Positions 55,553 through 64,000 of a stretch of DNA of 64,000 bases are shown here, piece after piece. The stretch spans positions 6,006,001 to 6,070,000 of the forward strand of contig NZ_CP143867.1 of NCBI RefSeq assembly GCF_036416795.1. Direction: 5' to 3'. The position numbers and the translations under genes are program-made. This DNA comes from Bacteroides sp. MSB163 (GTDB taxonomy: Bacteria > Bacteroidota > Bacteroidia > Bacteroidales > Bacteroidaceae). Positions within the stretch are counted from its first letter, which is position 1; each line of letters begins with the position of its first letter. The notes under the pieces were generated by a model, which had not been told where the DNA came from, made no database searches, and saw only the letters and a program-made list of their open reading frames with translations.

Positions 55553-55595
55553 TATATAAACTTCACTAACAAAAAAGATATTTTGCCATCTCTAC

Positions 55596-55626
55596 TTTGC
55601 AATTCTACAAAAAAGACGTATATTTG
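55596..55626 (+). promoter_or_regulatory. Promoter of the AAA ATPase gene
   Basis: TTTG (55596-55599), a 19-nt spacer and TATATTTG (55619-55626) match the consensus exactly, 26 bp upstream of the ATG at 55653. Confidence 0.75.
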
Positions 55627-55652
55627 TCGCCCGATAAACCGAATTTAACAGC

Positions 55653-56831
55653 ATGGAAGCATTCTACCGCACACACGCCTATCTTGTTGAGCATACCAAT
55701 GCCCCCGTTCGCCGTGACCTCATGGATGAGATCAACTGGAACGACCGTCTTATCGGTATTAAAGGAACGCGTGGTGTAGGCAAAACCACGTTTCTGTTGC
55801 AATACGCCAAAGAGAAATTCGGAACCGACCGTTCCTGCCTCTTCATTAATATGAACAATTTCTACTTTTCCAATTTCAGCATCGTTGATTTCGCATACGA
55901 ATTTCAACGCCGCGGTGGAAAAGTATTGCTGATAGACCAGGTATTCAAACATCCGGACTGGAGCAGAGAACTGAGAATGTGTTACGACCGTTTTCCAAAC
56001 CTCAAAATCGTGTTCACCGGTTCGTCCGTAATGCGACTGAAAGAGGAAAACTTGGAACTGCGTGATATAGTGAAGAGTTATAACCTGCGTGGTTTCTCCT
56101 TCCGTGAGTATCTGAACCTGCAAACAGGCATGAAGTTCCGGGCTTATACACTGGAAGAGATTCTGAGTAACCACGAACAGATTGCCAAAGGCATTCTTTC
56201 GAAGGTACGCCCACTGGATTACTTGCAGGACTACCTGCACCACGGTTTCTATCCGTTCTTCCTGGAGAAACGCAATTTCTCGGAGAATCTGCTGAAAACC
56301 ATGAATATGATGGTAGAAGTGGATATCCTGCTTATCAAACAGATTGAACTGAAATATCTTTCAAAAATCAAGAAATTGCTTTATATGCTGGCAGTAGATG
56401 GTCCGAAAGCACCAAATGTAAGCCAGTTGGCAAACGATATACAGACATCCCGTGCCACGGTGATGAACTACATCAAATATCTGGCAGACGCACGCCTTAT
56501 CAATATGGTATATCCGAAGGGAGAAGAATTCCCCAAGAAACCATCGAAGATTATGATGCACAACTCTAACCTGATGTACTCCATCTATCCCGTGAAAGTA
56601 GAAGAGCTGGATGTGCTGGACACTTTCTTCGCAAATTCCTTGTGGAAAGATCACAAGGTGAACAAAGGCGACAAGAATATGTCGTTCCTGGTGGACGATG
56701 TGATGCCTTTCAAGATTTGTCCGGAAGGAATGAAGATTAAGAACAATCCCGGCGTCACCTACGCCCTGCACAAAGCGGAAATAGGAAGAGGGAATCAGAT
56801 TCCACTCTGGATGTTCGGCTTTTTATATTGA
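55653..56831 (+). CDS. AAA ATPase, AAA_14/DUF4143 type, altered Walker B
   Basis: The 392-residue protein has a Walker A (GTRGVGKTTFLLQYA, about residues 38-52), a Walker B-like strand reading VLLIDQVFKHPDW (near 90) and sensor 1 (IVFTGSSVMRL). A winged-helix-like segment (NVSQLANDIQTSRATVMNYIKYL) follows in DUF4143 position. Where most relatives have Asp-Glu in Walker B this protein has Asp-Gln, and the C-terminal nuclease-like part lacks the usual acidic signature. ATP binding is likely; hydrolysis may be weak. The next gene, PFOR, follows in 33 bp, but a functional link is not evident. Confidence 0.82.
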   Translation: MEAFYRTHAYLVEHTNAPVRRDLMDEINWNDRLIGIKGTRGVGKTTFLLQYAKEKFGTDRSCLFINMNNFYFSNFSIVDFAYEFQRRGGKVLLIDQVFKHPDWSRELRMCYDRFPNLKIVFTGSSVMRLKEENLELRDIVKSYNLRGFSFREYLNLQTGMKFRAYTLEEILSNHEQIAKGILSKVRPLDYLQDYLHHGFYPFFLEKRNFSENLLKTMNMMVEVDILLIKQIELKYLSKIKKLLYMLAVDGPKAPNVSQLANDIQTSRATVMNYIKYLADARLINMVYPKGEEFPKKPSKIMMHNSNLMYSIYPVKVEELDVLDTFFANSLWKDHKVNKGDKNMSFLVDDVMPFKICPEGMKIKNNPGVTYALHKAEIGRGNQIPLWMFGFLY

Positions 56832-56864
56832 GATTTATTCACTTAATAATAATTCAATTTAGTT

Positions 56865-59800
56865 ATGACTAAACAGAAGAAATTCATTACTTGTGATGGT
56901 AACCAGGCTGCTGCGCATATCTCGTATATGTTCTCTGAAGTAGCTGCTATCTATCCCATCACTCCCTCTTCTACGATGGCTGAGTACGTAGACGAATGGG
57001 CTGCCGCAGGACGCAAAAACATCTTCGGCGAAACAGTATTGGTACAGGAAATGCAATCGGAAGCCGGTGCTGCCGGAGCCGTTCACGGTTCATTGCAAGC
57101 CGGTGCGTTGACAACTACTTACACTGCATCTCAAGGTCTGTTGCTGATGATCCCGAATATGTACAAGATTGCCGGTGAATTCCTGCCTTGCGTATTCCAC
57201 GTATCAGCCCGTACACTGGCTTCTCATGCTCTGTGTATCTTCGGTGACCACCAGGACGTTATGTCAACCCGTATGACTGGTTTCGCTATGTTGGCAGAAG
57301 GTTCTGTACAGGAAGTTATGGATCTCGCCGGTGTTGCTCACTTGTCAACTATCAAAGCTCGTGTACCATTCGTTAACTTCTTCGATGGTTTCCGTACTTC
57401 TCACGAAATCCAGAAGATCGAGATGTTGGAAAACGATGATCTCGCTCCGCTGATCGACCAGAAAGCTTTGGCAGAATTCCGTGCCCGCGCATTGAATCCG
57501 ACGAATCCGGTTGCCCGTGGTATGGCTGAAAATCCCGATCACTTCTTCCAGCACCGTGAATCATGCAACAACTACTACGAAGCAGTTCCTGCTATTGTAG
57601 AAGAATACATGAATGAAATTTCTAAAATCACAGGACGTAAATATGGCTTGTTCGATTACTATGGTGCTGAAGACGCAGAACGCGTAATTATCGCTATGGG
57701 TTCTGTAACCGAAGCTGCCCGCGAAGCTATCGACCACCTGATGGCTAATGGCGAAAAGGTAGGTATGGTTGCTGTACACTTGTATCGTCCGTTCTCTGCT
57801 AAGCACTTCCTGGCTGCTGTGCCTAAGACTGCTAAGACTATTGCAGTTCTTGACCGTACGAAGGAACCGGGTGCTAACGGCGAACCGTTGTACCTCGATG
57901 TAAAAGACTGCTACTATGGTGCAGCTGATGCTCCGGTAATCGTAGGTGGCCGTTACGGTTTGGGTTCTAAAGATACCACTCCTGCTCAGATCATTGCCGT
58001 ATTCAAGAATCTGGCTATGCCGATGCCGAAGAACCACTTCACTATCGGTATCGTAGACGACGTAACCTTCACTTCACTTCCTCAGGAAGAAGAAATCGCA
58101 TTGGGCGGTGCAGGTATGTTCGAGGCTAAATTCTACGGACTGGGTGCTGACGGTACGGTAGGTGCTAACAAGAACTCTGTGAAAATCATCGGTGACAACA
58201 CTGACAAACACTGCCAGGCTTATTTCTCTTATGACTCTAAGAAGTCAGGTGGTTTCACTTGTTCTCACTTGCGTTTCGGTGATACTCCGATCCGTTCTAC
58301 ATACTTGGTAAATACTCCGAACTTTGTGGCTTGCCACGTTCAGGCTTACCTGCACATGTATGATGTAACCCGTGGTTTGCGCAAGAACGGTACATTCCTG
58401 CTGAATACAATCTGGGAAGGCGAAGAACTGGCTAAGAACCTGCCTACCCGCGTGAAGAAGTACTTCGCTAAGAACAATATCTCCGTATACTATATCAACG
58501 CAACTCAGATTGCACAGGAAATCGGTTTGGGTAACCGTACCAATACAATCCTGCAATCTGCATTCTTCCGTATCACAGGCGTAATTCCTGTTGACTTGGC
58601 TGTAGAACAGATGAAGAAATTCATCCAGAAGTCTTACGGTAAGAAGGGTGAAGATATCGTAAACAAGAACTATGCTGCCGTTGACCGTGGTGGTGAATAC
58701 AAGCAATTGACCGTGGATCCTGCTTGGGTTAATCTGGCTGACGACGCTAAGACTGAAAACAATGATCCCGCATTCATCAATGAAGTAGTTCGTCCGATCA
58801 ATGCACAGGACGGTGACTTATTGCCGGTATCTGCATTCAAGGGTATCGAAGACGGTACTTGGTATCAAGGTACAGCTAAATACGAAAAACGTGGTGTAGC
58901 TGCTTTCGTTCCCGAATGGAATGCTGAAAACTGTATCCAGTGTAACAAGTGTGCCTATGTTTGTCCTCACGCTTCTATCCGTCCGTTCGTTCTGGATGCT
59001 GAAGAGCAGAAGGGTGCAAACTTCGAAATGCTGAAAGCGGTAGGTAAAGTATTCGACGGTATGACATTCCGTATCCAGGTTGACGTTCTCGACTGTCTGG
59101 GTTGCGGTAACTGTGCCGACATCTGTCCGGGTAATCCGAAGAAGGGTGGCAAGGCTTTGACTATGAAACATCTGGAAAGCCAGTTGAACCAAGTTCCTAA
59201 CTGGGATTACTGCGCTGAAAAGGTAGCAAGCAAGCAACATCTGGTTGACGTTAAGGCTAACGTAAAGAACTCTCAGTTCGCTACTCCGTTGTTTGAATTC
59301 TCAGGCGCTTGCTCCGGTTGTGGTGAAACTCCGTATGTGAAGTTGATCACTCAGTTGTTCGGTGACCGCGAAATGGTAGCTAATGCAACAGGCTGTTCTT
59401 CTATCTACTCTGGTTCAGTACCTTCTACTCCTTATACTAAGAACGAAAAGGGGCAAGGTCCTGCATGGGCTAACTCACTGTTCGAAGACTTCTGTGAGTT
59501 TGGTTTGGGTATGGAACTCGCTAATGAAAAGATGCGTGACCGTATCGTGAAACTGTTCAACCAGATTCTGGAAGGCGAAAATGCTCCTGCTGAAGCTAAG
59601 GAAGTATTGAAAGCATGGATTGAAAACATGTACGATGCAGACAAGACTAAAGAACTTGCACCTCAGATCGAGGCTATCATCGAGCAAGGCATCGCTGCCG
59701 GCTGCCCGATCAGCAAGGAACTGAAAGGCTTGACTCAATATTTAGTAAAACGCAGCCAGTGGATCATTGGTGGTGACGGTGCTTCTTACGATATCGGTTA

Positions 59801-60422
59801 CGGTGGTCTCGACCATGTAATCGCCAGCGGTAAGGACGTTAACATTCTGGTTCTGGATACTGAGGTTTACTCTAACACAGGTGGTCAGTCTTCTAAGGCT
59901 ACTCCAGTGGGTGCTATCGCTAAGTTCGCTGCTGCCGGTAAGCGTGTACGTAAGAAAGACCTCGGTCTGATGGCTACTACTTACGGTTACGTTTACGTAG
60001 CTCAGATTGCTATGGGTGCTGACCAGGCTCAGACTCTGAAAGCAATCCGCGAAGCTGAAGCTTATCCCGGACCGTCACTCATCATCGCTTACGCTCCGTG
60101 TATCAACCACGGTCTGAAGTTGGGTATGGGTAAGAGCCAGGCTGAGGAAGAAAAGGCTGTTAAGTGCGGTTACTGGCACTTGTGGCGTTACAACCCGGCA
60201 TTGGAAGCTGAAGGCAAGAATCCGTTCCAGCTGGATAGCAAAGAACCGGATTGGGCTGGATTCCAGGACTTCCTGAAGAGCGAGGTTCGTTACTCTTCTG
60301 TAATGAAACAATATCCTACGGAAGCCGCTGAACTGTTCCAGGCTGCCGAAGACAATGCTAAATGGCGTTACAACAGCTACAAGCGTCTGTCTAAAGGAAA
60401 CTGGGGTGCAGATGCCGAATAA
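56865..60422 (+). CDS. nifJ: Pyruvate:ferredoxin (flavodoxin) oxidoreductase
   Basis: The 1185-residue single-chain PFOR has domains in order: the pyruvate-binding N-terminal domain (YPITPSSTMAEYVDEWAA, residues 30-47), domain II and the gamma-type domain. Then come two 4Fe-4S motifs (CIQCNKCAYVCPH near 690; CLGCGNCADICPG near 745) and the TPP domain with the third cluster (ACSGCGETPY; ATGCSSIY). It converts pyruvate and CoA to acetyl-CoA, CO2 and reduced ferredoxin, central to anaerobic energy metabolism. Codon use is strongly biased, as expected for a highly expressed gene. Length is typical. Confidence 0.96.
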   Translation: MTKQKKFITCDGNQAAAHISYMFSEVAAIYPITPSSTMAEYVDEWAAAGRKNIFGETVLVQEMQSEAGAAGAVHGSLQAGALTTTYTASQGLLLMIPNMYKIAGEFLPCVFHVSARTLASHALCIFGDHQDVMSTRMTGFAMLAEGSVQEVMDLAGVAHLSTIKARVPFVNFFDGFRTSHEIQKIEMLENDDLAPLIDQKALAEFRARALNPTNPVARGMAENPDHFFQHRESCNNYYEAVPAIVEEYMNEISKITGRKYGLFDYYGAEDAERVIIAMGSVTEAAREAIDHLMANGEKVGMVAVHLYRPFSAKHFLAAVPKTAKTIAVLDRTKEPGANGEPLYLDVKDCYYGAADAPVIVGGRYGLGSKDTTPAQIIAVFKNLAMPMPKNHFTIGIVDDVTFTSLPQEEEIALGGAGMFEAKFYGLGADGTVGANKNSVKIIGDNTDKHCQAYFSYDSKKSGGFTCSHLRFGDTPIRSTYLVNTPNFVACHVQAYLHMYDVTRGLRKNGTFLLNTIWEGEELAKNLPTRVKKYFAKNNISVYYINATQIAQEIGLGNRTNTILQSAFFRITGVIPVDLAVEQMKKFIQKSYGKKGEDIVNKNYAAVDRGGEYKQLTVDPAWVNLADDAKTENNDPAFINEVVRPINAQDGDLLPVSAFKGIEDGTWYQGTAKYEKRGVAAFVPEWNAENCIQCNKCAYVCPHASIRPFVLDAEEQKGANFEMLKAVGKVFDGMTFRIQVDVLDCLGCGNCADICPGNPKKGGKALTMKHLESQLNQVPNWDYCAEKVASKQHLVDVKANVKNSQFATPLFEFSGACSGCGETPYVKLITQLFGDREMVANATGCSSIYSGSVPSTPYTKNEKGQGPAWANSLFEDFCEFGLGMELANEKMRDRIVKLFNQILEGENAPAEAKEVLKAWIENMYDADKTKELAPQIEAIIEQGIAAGCPISKELKGLTQYLVKRSQWIIGGDGASYDIGYGGLDHVIASGKDVNILVLDTEVYSNTGGQSSKATPVGAIAKFAAAGKRVRKKDLGLMATTYGYVYVAQIAMGADQAQTLKAIREAEAYPGPSLIIAYAPCINHGLKLGMGKSQAEEEKAVKCGYWHLWRYNPALEAEGKNPFQLDSKEPDWAGFQDFLKSEVRYSSVMKQYPTEAAELFQAAEDNAKWRYNSYKRLSKGNWGADAE

Positions 60423-60463
60423 TTTCGATTATTGAAATAGTAAATAATAAACTCTGAAAAATG

Positions 60464-60500
60464 AAGGCTGCACCGCGAACCGGTTGTAGCCTTTATTTGT
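60464..60500 (+). terminator. Terminator after PFOR
   Basis: AAGGCTGCACCG (from 60464) pairs imperfectly with CGGTTGTAGCCTT (60481-60493), followed by TATTTGTTT. It lies about 40 bp after the stop. Confidence 0.65.
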
Positions 60501-60529
60501 TTCTAAATCAAATTTAAACAACGAACATT

Positions 60530-60718
60530 ATGATTGGATTTATCATTTGGGTCATCGGTGTAGTACTTGCCATAAAGGCTGTACTCGAAATTATGAGATG
60601 GAATGTGGATGGAGTGAAAAAACTATTGGTTGCCATCCTTGTATTGCTGACTAGCTGGATAGGTCTGGCTGTCTATTACTTCTGGGGAAGGGAAAACTTG
60701 CCGCAGATGTTGAAATAA
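60530..60718 (+). CDS. Small two-helix membrane protein, PLDc_N-like
   Basis: This 62-residue protein has two hydrophobic helices (IGFIIWVIGVVLAIKAVLEI; LLVAILVLLTSWIGLAVYYF) and ends WGRENLPQMLK. The second helix plus GR resembles the PLDc_N domain of small membrane proteins. No function is known. It is bounded by the PFOR terminator and a strong terminator at 60740-60785, so it is a separate unit. Confidence 0.7.
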   Translation: MIGFIIWVIGVVLAIKAVLEIMRWNVDGVKKLLVAILVLLTSWIGLAVYYFWGRENLPQMLK

Positions 60719-60739
60719 GCAAGTATTGCTGTAAACTGT

Positions 60740-60785
60740 AGTATCTCAAATTTCCCTCCTCTCCGGGAGAAGAATTTGAGATACT
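60740..60785. terminator. Bidirectional terminator between the small gene and the sugar kinase
   Basis: AGTATCTCAAATT (60740-60752) and its exact reverse complement (60773-60785) form a 13-bp stem; a smaller CTCC/GGAG stem lies in the loop. It separates two convergent genes. Confidence 0.72.
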
Positions 60786-60797
60786 ATTTGATTGATA

Positions 60798-61682
60798 TTA
60801 TTGACTGATAACTGTTCCTATCAGTTCCAGAACTTCCTCTTCCGTTCCACTGAACGGACCATAGCTTTGCAACTTCACCGAACACATAGCGGCAGCAAAG
60901 CAACCGGCCTCCTGATAAGAAGCACCTTTATTACGCATATACAAATAACCAGCCATATACGTATCTCCACAACCGGTGGCATCCGCCACGTTCTCTACCG
61001 GATAGGCAGGAATTTCATAAAAACGATTGTCCACGTAAATAAGCGAGCCTTTATCTCCTAAAGTCAATAAAACTTCCTTCACGCCCCAAGCAGCCAGTTT
61101 GAGTGCAGCATCATAAGGGTCTGCGCACTGCGTAAGCATTTCCATCTCATGTTCATTAGCTTTCAGGATATGGATATACTTCAGAGCTTCCTCCTTTTCA
61201 GTCCAATCCACCGCCAGCACTTCTTCCCCCTGCACTTCACGCAAGTAGCCTTGCACATCAAGAGAGAGCAGGCCTTTGCCCGCAAGAGATTTAATGACCT
61301 CCAACGAGAAATCATCCGCCAACAGACTACCCAAGTGGTAAATGTGGGCATTCACATCCTGCAGACTTTCAACCGTGAAAGGATCTGCTTTTGCTGTCAC
61401 CCGTTGTTTCCGCTCGTTGGTATCCTCACCATAGATATTCTCAAAGCAGATAGAACGGGCACTGGGAAGCACTTTCACTTCGATGTTTTGTTTCCTCAAA
61501 TCATCCACCACCGACATCTCGCTATCCGCCAGGGCTGTGACAAGTTGGAATCCATCTGTACTCAGATGTTTGATGGCATGTGCAAAATAGAAAGATGTTC
61601 CCCCCGGCATGTGCACTGTCTTTTTCGGAGTAACTACTTTATCCAAAGTAATATATCCAATGCAACAAAGATTGTATTTCAT
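60798..61682 (-). CDS. PfkB-family sugar kinase
   Basis: The 294-residue protein has PfkB/ribokinase marks: the N-terminal strand CCIGYITLDKV with GGTSFYFAHAIKHL, and the C-terminal signature DATGCGDTYMAGYL (near residue 237) with the catalytic Asp. It phosphorylates a sugar or nucleoside using ATP in the cytoplasm. It lies 64 bp downstream of an HTCS with a sugar-binding-protein sensor; a similar pairing with a fructose-responsive HTCS is known from B. thetaiotaomicron fructan use, so fructose is one guess. A TACTTTTG -7 element lies upstream without a clear -33. Confidence 0.87.
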   Translation of the reverse strand: MKYNLCCIGYITLDKVVTPKKTVHMPGGTSFYFAHAIKHLSTDGFQLVTALADSEMSVVDDLRKQNIEVKVLPSARSICFENIYGEDTNERKQRVTAKADPFTVESLQDVNAHIYHLGSLLADDFSLEVIKSLAGKGLLSLDVQGYLREVQGEEVLAVDWTEKEEALKYIHILKANEHEMEMLTQCADPYDAALKLAAWGVKEVLLTLGDKGSLIYVDNRFYEIPAYPVENVADATGCGDTYMAGYLYMRNKGASYQEAGCFAAAMCSVKLQSYGPFSGTEEEVLELIGTVISQ

Positions 61683-61746
61683 AAAATGTCTATTCCTGTT
61701 TCAGACTACAAAAGTAGGCAATTATTATTGTTCCCCCCCTGTAAAG

Positions 61747-64000
61747 CTATAAATTCTTTCTCTTTAAGAAATCCGTCGGACTTTCACCGAATTGTTCCTT
61801 ATAACACTTTGTGAAATAAGACGGAGAAGAGAAACCGACTTCATAAGCAATTTCCGCAACCGTCATTTCTGAAGAAGCCAACAGGGAAATTGCTTTTTTA
61901 AGGCGTGCCTGGCGCAGCAATTCATTGGGAGCATAGTTAGTGAGTGATTTCAGTTTACGGTAGAGTTGCACGCGGCTCAGTCCCATATCTTTGCCTAAAT
62001 CTTCCACATTCAGTTCCGGATCTCTCATTTTCTCCTCTACCAGAGATTTAAAACGAGAGACAAAATCTTTATCAATATCACAGATATTCTCTTTCGCCAA
62101 TGTCTGATTATCACCGAAGAACTGACGAAGCTGTCGACGGGAATCTATCAGATTCCGGATACGGGACAGTAACAACTGAGAATTGAAAGGCTTGGATATA
62201 TAAGAGTCAGCACCACCATTATATCCCTGAATGCGTTGTTCGTCAAGTGAACATGCTGTAAGAAGAATCACGGGAATGTGACAAGTCTGCAATTCGGTTT
62301 TCAACCTCCGGCAACACTCTATCCCGTCCATACCAGGCATCATGACGTCGGAAACAATCACATCGGGAACGTATTTCATTGCGAGACGAATCCCTGTAGC
62401 AGCTTCCGATGCATCCAGCACATGATATTCTTCAGCAAGTAGTGTTTTTACGTAATTGCGAATATCGGCATTATCGTCAATAACCAACACTGTCGGGCGA
62501 TCTGCAGTTTTCGTGTCTTCCTCATCCAAGGGCAAATCCGTTTCTATCAATGTAGCAGAGACTTCCGCTTCCTCAGTGGGAAGAGTAACAACCGTAGGAT
62601 GATACAGAGAAACACTCTGCGCCGGAAAAAGAACAGTAAAAGTCGCTCCTTTTTCATTGCTATGGGCAGTGATCTGTCCGCCATGCATCTCTACGAAGGC
62701 ACGGACAAGCGCTAATCCGATACCTGTACCGGCCTGATGTCCGTCTATCTGGTAGAAGCGTTCAAAGATAGCATCTACCTCTTTGGGAGAAATATGGCTA
62801 CCTGAGTTAAATACAGAGAAACGGTAATTAGCCGTTTCCGCCTCCAGCTTAACCACTATTTTTCCATTTTCGGGTGTATATTTCACAGCATTGGATAGCA
62901 AATTGAAATAGATACGCTCCATCTTCTCACTATCCGCCATCATGCGGAAATCGGTGTCAGGTGTAGCTTCAAAAGAGAAAGAGATATGCTTTTTCAACAA
63001 CGCCATACGGAAAGAATCATTCCAGCCGCGGAAACTACTTAAAAAATCGAATGGTTCCAAATGAAGTTCCATCCGCCCGTTCTCTACCTTACGGAAATCA
63101 AGAATTTGATTAACAAGACGAAGAAGGATGTTAGCATTCTTCTTCATCAGTTCCAGTAACTGATGCGGATGCTCTCCAAGAGATTTATCGGCAAGAAGCT
63201 GGTTGATAGGATCTGCTATCAATGTCAACGGAGTGCGGAAATCGTGAGAAACATTCGTGAAGAATACCAGTTTGGCATGGGTGGCCTCTTCCAGTTCGCG
63301 AGAAAGCTGTTCCAACTGTTCTTTCTGCTGAATGAGCTGCTCCTTCTGTTGCGTTAACTGTTGCTTCTGTTCTTCCAACTTCTCCTTCTGTCGGGACAGT
63401 TCACGATTCAGGCGGTTTTTGGTACGCAAAGAAAGATAAACGGCAACCAATAAACCGATTACCAATAAAAGTACCAATAAGCTGCCATATAATATGACTT
63501 GCTGCGTAGCGTAACGATCAAGGAACTGACTCATCTTTCCATTCATCGTTTCTATTTTTTCATCAAGGGTAGCAATATGCGAGGTCTGCATCTGCATAAT
63601 CTGTGCATTGGTAGCATCTACAACAGAAGTACTCAATATGGTTTCACGAGGGAAATCCCGCTTATTCAGGATATCCATCGCCATCTGTATCACGCGGTCA
63701 CCGCCGGTAGGATAAATAAACGTGGCATCCAGTTGACCATTCAGCACTTGTTCTACGCCATACCCTTCACCGGGCAAAGCATCCGTACCGATAAAGCACA
63801 TTTCTTCTGCCCTACCCTGCCGCTCAGCAACATCATAAGCCCCTGCCGCCATTCGGTCGTTCTGTGCAAACACTACATCTATTTCAGGAAAACGCGCCAA
63901 AAGAGTATCCATCTTCTCTCCAGCCTCAGAGCGCAGCCAGCCGGCATCTTCACGTGCCAGAAGCTGAATGCCGGGATAAGGAGATATGGCGGCAACAAAT
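61747..64000 (-). CDS. HTCS with periplasmic-binding-protein sensor (5' end outside window)
   Basis: The frame is open to base 64000, so the gene start is to the right; 750 residues are seen. The visible sensor is a type I periplasmic-binding-protein fold (FPEIDVVFAQNDRMAAGAYD; EEMCFIGTDALPGEGYG), unlike the propeller HTCSs in this window. It is followed by a membrane helix (VILYGSLLVLLLVIGLLVAV) and a Gln/Lys-rich coiled coil. Then come an H-box (FTNVSHDFRTPLTLI), an ATPase (AGTGIGLALVRAF), a receiver (VLVIDDNADIRNY; IVSDVMMPGMDG) and an AraC HTH (VAEIAYEVGFSSPSYFTKCYK). It senses a small sugar, by family a monosaccharide such as fructose, and activates uptake and utilisation genes. Confidence 0.92.
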   Translation of the reverse strand, partial: FVAAISPYPGIQLLAREDAGWLRSEAGEKMDTLLARFPEIDVVFAQNDRMAAGAYDVAERQGRAEEMCFIGTDALPGEGYGVEQVLNGQLDATFIYPTGGDRVIQMAMDILNKRDFPRETILSTSVVDATNAQIMQMQTSHIATLDEKIETMNGKMSQFLDRYATQQVILYGSLLVLLLVIGLLVAVYLSLRTKNRLNRELSRQKEKLEEQKQQLTQQKEQLIQQKEQLEQLSRELEEATHAKLVFFTNVSHDFRTPLTLIADPINQLLADKSLGEHPHQLLELMKKNANILLRLVNQILDFRKVENGRMELHLEPFDFLSSFRGWNDSFRMALLKKHISFSFEATPDTDFRMMADSEKMERIYFNLLSNAVKYTPENGKIVVKLEAETANYRFSVFNSGSHISPKEVDAIFERFYQIDGHQAGTGIGLALVRAFVEMHGGQITAHSNEKGATFTVLFPAQSVSLYHPTVVTLPTEEAEVSATLIETDLPLDEEDTKTADRPTVLVIDDNADIRNYVKTLLAEEYHVLDASEAATGIRLAMKYVPDVIVSDVMMPGMDGIECCRRLKTELQTCHIPVILLTACSLDEQRIQGYNGGADSYISKPFNSQLLLSRIRNLIDSRRQLRQFFGDNQTLAKENICDIDKDFVSRFKSLVEEKMRDPELNVEDLGKDMGLSRVQLYRKLKSLTNYAPNELLRQARLKKAISLLASSEMTVAEIAYEVGFSSPSYFTKCYKEQFGESPTDFLKRKNL

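Noticed and set aside
61733..61739. Run of seven C residues as a phase-variation tract
   Set aside because: It lies between genes, upstream of the kinase start and not within a frame or an evident promoter spacer, and is too short to be convincing.

Overview
The window reads as a chromosomal segment of a gut Bacteroides. The reasons are: hybrid two-component systems (HTCS) with a histidine kinase, a receiver and an AraC domain in one chain; HU-HIG DNA-binding proteins; a fimbrillin/LRR lipoprotein; GHL10 hydrolases; DUF4924 and DUF4373 proteins; and promoters of the Bacteroides type (TTG or TTTG, about 19-21 nt, then TAnnTTTG) in front of many genes. GC content looks moderate. I did not identify the species; the B. 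intestinalis/cellulosilyticus group is only a guess. I recognised no rRNA or tRNA genes, no insertion sequence with a transposase and no bona fide CRISPR array.

Layout. 1-3.8 kb: the 5' part of an HTCS sensor running off the left edge, an AAA-ATPase-like protein that lacks its usual nuclease tail, and a HigB-HigA toxin-antitoxin pair. 3.9-7.8 kb: an HU-HIG protein, a fimbrillin-like lipoprotein with BspA-type leucine-rich repeats preceded by a 70-residue small protein, and a membrane-anchored AraC regulator. 8.2-13.4 kb: a maltose-type locus (LacI regulator, MFS sugar transporter, GH65 phosphorylase). 13.5-19 kb: a three-gene RND efflux pump (adaptor, permease, TolC). 19.1-22.5 kb: a three-gene biotin-dependent sodium-pumping decarboxylase on the minus strand. 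22.7-28.4 kb: a second HU-HIG protein with a structured leader, then a two-gene Type III-like restriction-modification system in res-mod order. 28.8-33.7 kb: a lipoprotein-anchored HTH protein, then the prfC, rmlD, DUF4924 and LysE cluster. 33.9-42.9 kb: purL, a complete orphan HTCS, and two half-size chromate transporters. 43-53.4 kb: two GHL10 hydrolases flanking a TPR histidine kinase, uvrA, a small outer-membrane barrel and a cstA operon. 53.4-64 kb: a damaged-looking DUF4373 gene, an ATP-grasp-like protein, an AAA ATPase with an altered Walker B, pyruvate:ferredoxin oxidoreductase, a small membrane protein, a PfkB sugar kinase and a second HTCS (periplasmic-binding-protein sensor) running off the right edge.

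Most genes are ordinary core or metabolic genes. The unusual content is mainly between genes. Three unrelated short tandem arrays share a 22-bp period, a 10-bp array reaches into a stop codon, and an octamer recurs every 54-55 bp in front of the restriction gene. A MITE-like palindromic element sits before the MFS gene, and a 27-bp-spaced repeat is found behind both mod and uvrA. Several perfect palindromes look like operators or bidirectional terminators. No single locus stands out as a clear new multi-gene system. The best candidates for a closer look are the restriction-modification locus with its flanking arrays, the small protein plus fimbrillin/LRR operon behind a perfect palindrome, and the broken genes.
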